Position numbers and translations under genes: made by a program. Shown piece by piece: positions 5,498 through 6,849 of a stretch of 6,849 nt of DNA. The stretch lies in contig CAKXBD010000111.1 in NCBI GenBank assembly GCA_934871445.1, positions 1 to 6,849 on the forward strand, written 5' to 3'. How positions within the stretch are numbered: position 1 is the first letter of the stretch; the number at the start of each line of letters is the position of its first letter. The notes beneath the pieces were generated by a model that worked only from the letters and a program-made list of their open reading frames with translations, was not told the origin of the DNA and searched no databases. The stretch comes from an uncultured bacterium. Lineage in GTDB: Bacteria > Bacillota > Clostridia > Christensenellales > Borkfalkiaceae.

Positions 5498-5534
5498 GCG
5501 CGGAGATCCCGAGGGGATTTCCGCGCGGTTTTTT
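5498..5534 (+). terminator. Rho-independent terminator after the LacI-family gene
   Basis: GCGCGGAGATCCC (5498-5510) pairs with GGGATTTCCGCGC (5514-5526): 13 bp including one G-U, around a GAG loop. GG and then six Ts (5529-5534) follow. It is 68 nt downstream of the regulator's stop and 48 nt before the MATE start. The 5' flank and stem base (AAAAGCGCGG, 5494-5503) are identical to the terminator at 127-136. Confidence 0.88.
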
Positions 5535-5582
5535 GTTCGGACAAAAGACGAGGGGCAAAAATTGGGGAGAAAGGAGTTTGTT

Positions 5583-6849
5583 ATGCAGGCAGAAGCGGCA
5601 AAGCGCGCTTTGACGGAAGGGCCTATCAGGCGAAGTCTGATTTTTTTTGCGTTACCCATATTTTTGAGTAATCTTTTTCAACAGCTCTATAATTCCGCCG
5701 ATTCTATCATCGTCGGCGCTTTTCTCGGAAAAGAGGCTTTGGCGGCGGTTTCGTCGTCGGGCAATCTCATCTTTTTGCTGGTGGGATTTTTTAACGGCAC
5801 GGCGGTGGGCGCCGGCGTCGTCATCGCAAAATATTTCGGTGCGAAGCAGTACGACGACATGCGCAAAGCCATACATACCGATTTGGCCTTCGGAATCGCG
5901 GCGGGAATTATTCTCACCGTGCTCGGAGTCGCGATGACGCCCGTCATTTTAAGGTGGATGGGTACGCCCGAAAACGTATTGCCGAATTCGATAGAATATT
6001 TCCGCGTTTATTTTTACGGCGCTTCCGCGGTCGTTTTGTATAACATCTCCGTCGGTATTCTGCAAGCGGTGGGCGACAGCAGGCATCCGTTGTATTATCT
6101 GATTTTTTCCGCAATCCTCAATGTCGTTCTCGACCTCTTGTTTATCGGCGTATTCAAGATGGGCGTAGGTTCTGCGGCGGCGGCCACGGCGATTTCTCAG
6201 GCCGTAAGCGCGATTTTGTGCATCGCGCAGCTTCTTCGGACGAAGGAAGTGTATAAAGTTTCCGTCCGGCAAATCCGTTTTCATAAGGGAATGCTCGGCA
6301 GAATTTTGCGCTTCGGGCTTCCCTCGGGCGTACAGAATTCCGTCATAGCGATTGCAAACGTCGTCGTGCAGTCAAACATCAACGCTTTCGGAGATAACGC
6401 CATGGCCGCCTGCGGAAGCTATTCCCGAATAGAAGGCTTTGCCTTCCTGCCGATTACCTGCTTTTCCATGGCGCTCACGACTTTTATCGGACAAAATCTG
6501 GGCGCGAAAAAATTCGGCCGCGCCAAAGCGGGCGCGAGGTTCGGAATTTTTTGCTCCGTAATCATGGCGGAAATTATCGGTGTCCTCATTTGGATTTTGG
6601 CCCCGTATTGCATTGATTTGTTCATCGACGGAGACGGGGCGGAAGAAGTCATCGCCTTGGGAACGCGCCAATGCCGAACGGAAGCGCTGTTTTATTGTCT
6701 GCTCGCATTTTCTCACTGTATCGCGGGGATTTGCCGAGGCGCGGGCAAGGCGAATATTCCCATGTTCATCATGCTGGCCTGCTGGTGCCTCGTCCGTATC
6801 GTCTATATTTCCGTAGCGGTTCACTTTATTCCGAGCATCGGGGTAATCT
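5583..6849 (+). CDS. MATE-family efflux transporter (3' end outside window)
   Basis: This is a cytoplasmic-membrane exporter of the MATE family, which uses a sodium or proton gradient to expel drugs, dyes or other organic cations. The visible 422 residues run off the window edge without a stop. The family is usually about 440-460 residues, so perhaps 20-40 are missing. The N-terminus has the characteristic TEGPIRRSLIFFALPIFLSN (11-30) and FQQLYNSADSIIVGAFLG (32-49). The family's internal two-fold repeat is visible as AKYFGAKQ (82-89) and GQNLGAKK (303-310), and GILQAVGDSRHPLYY (158-172) is also typical. Most of the expected 12 membrane helices can be traced. Substrate cannot be read from sequence. 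AAGGAG at 5571-5576, 6 nt before the ATG, is a strong ribosome binding site. Transcription is probably independent of the gal genes, given the terminator at 5498-5534. Confidence 0.93.
   Translation, partial: MQAEAAKRALTEGPIRRSLIFFALPIFLSNLFQQLYNSADSIIVGAFLGKEALAAVSSSGNLIFLLVGFFNGTAVGAGVVIAKYFGAKQYDDMRKAIHTDLAFGIAAGIILTVLGVAMTPVILRWMGTPENVLPNSIEYFRVYFYGASAVVLYNISVGILQAVGDSRHPLYYLIFSAILNVVLDLLFIGVFKMGVGSAAAATAISQAVSAILCIAQLLRTKEVYKVSVRQIRFHKGMLGRILRFGLPSGVQNSVIAIANVVVQSNINAFGDNAMAACGSYSRIEGFAFLPITCFSMALTTFIGQNLGAKKFGRAKAGARFGIFCSVIMAEIIGVLIWILAPYCIDLFIDGDGAEEVIALGTRQCRTEALFYCLLAFSHCIAGICRGAGKANIPMFIMLACWCLVRIVYISVAVHFIPSIGVI

Noticed and set aside
5583..6849. Several - strand open frames of about 75-150 codons opposite the MATE gene
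   Set aside because: They are shadows of the continuous + strand MATE frame, with basic, domain-less translations and no start signals.

Overview
The window looks like ordinary chromosomal DNA from a Bacillota (Clostridia-like) bacterium, probably an uncultivated gut-type lineage. This is inferred from near-consensus sigma-A-type promoters, strong GGAGG-type ribosome binding sites, intrinsic terminators, a class II (Firmicutes-type) GalT and a Cys-rich Lgt variant common in that phylum. Base composition is intermediate. All convincing genes lie on the + strand. I see no phage, transposon, CRISPR, tRNA or rRNA sequence, and no clear sign of recent transfer.

Layout. Positions 1-123 hold the 3' end of a membrane-anchored protein, closed by a clear terminator. 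Positions 159-347 are AT-rich and carry an A6T6 tract and a good promoter, which drives a 58-aa protein of unknown function (357-533). A perfect 15-bp hairpin and an exact-consensus promoter, superimposed on each other, separate it from an Lgt-family membrane transferase (674-1471). A second hairpin/promoter overlap leads into galK (1637-2794) and galT (2794-4305), which overlap by one base. A LacI/GalR-family regulator follows (4449-5429), then a promoter directly abutting a terminator, then a MATE-family multidrug/cation exporter (5583 to the window edge, incomplete).

How the genes work together. GalK phosphorylates galactose to galactose-1-phosphate, and GalT exchanges it with UDP-glucose to give glucose-1-phosphate and UDP-galactose. 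No galE or galM is in the window, so UDP-galactose recycling must be encoded elsewhere. The LacI-family gene lies just downstream on the same strand. An 18-bp near-perfect palindrome with a central CG, in the galK leader, is a plausible operator for it. This suggests a galactose-responsive, possibly autoregulated galK-galT-regulator unit. The Lgt-like protein, the small protein and the MATE exporter appear to be separately transcribed neighbours.

The most notable signal is architectural. At three successive gene boundaries a hairpin is interleaved with, or directly abuts, the next promoter: the -35 box is in the hairpin apex (lgt), in the 3' arm of the stem (galK), or the promoter ends 4 nt before the stem (MATE). 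I did not find a convincing previously undescribed multigene system.
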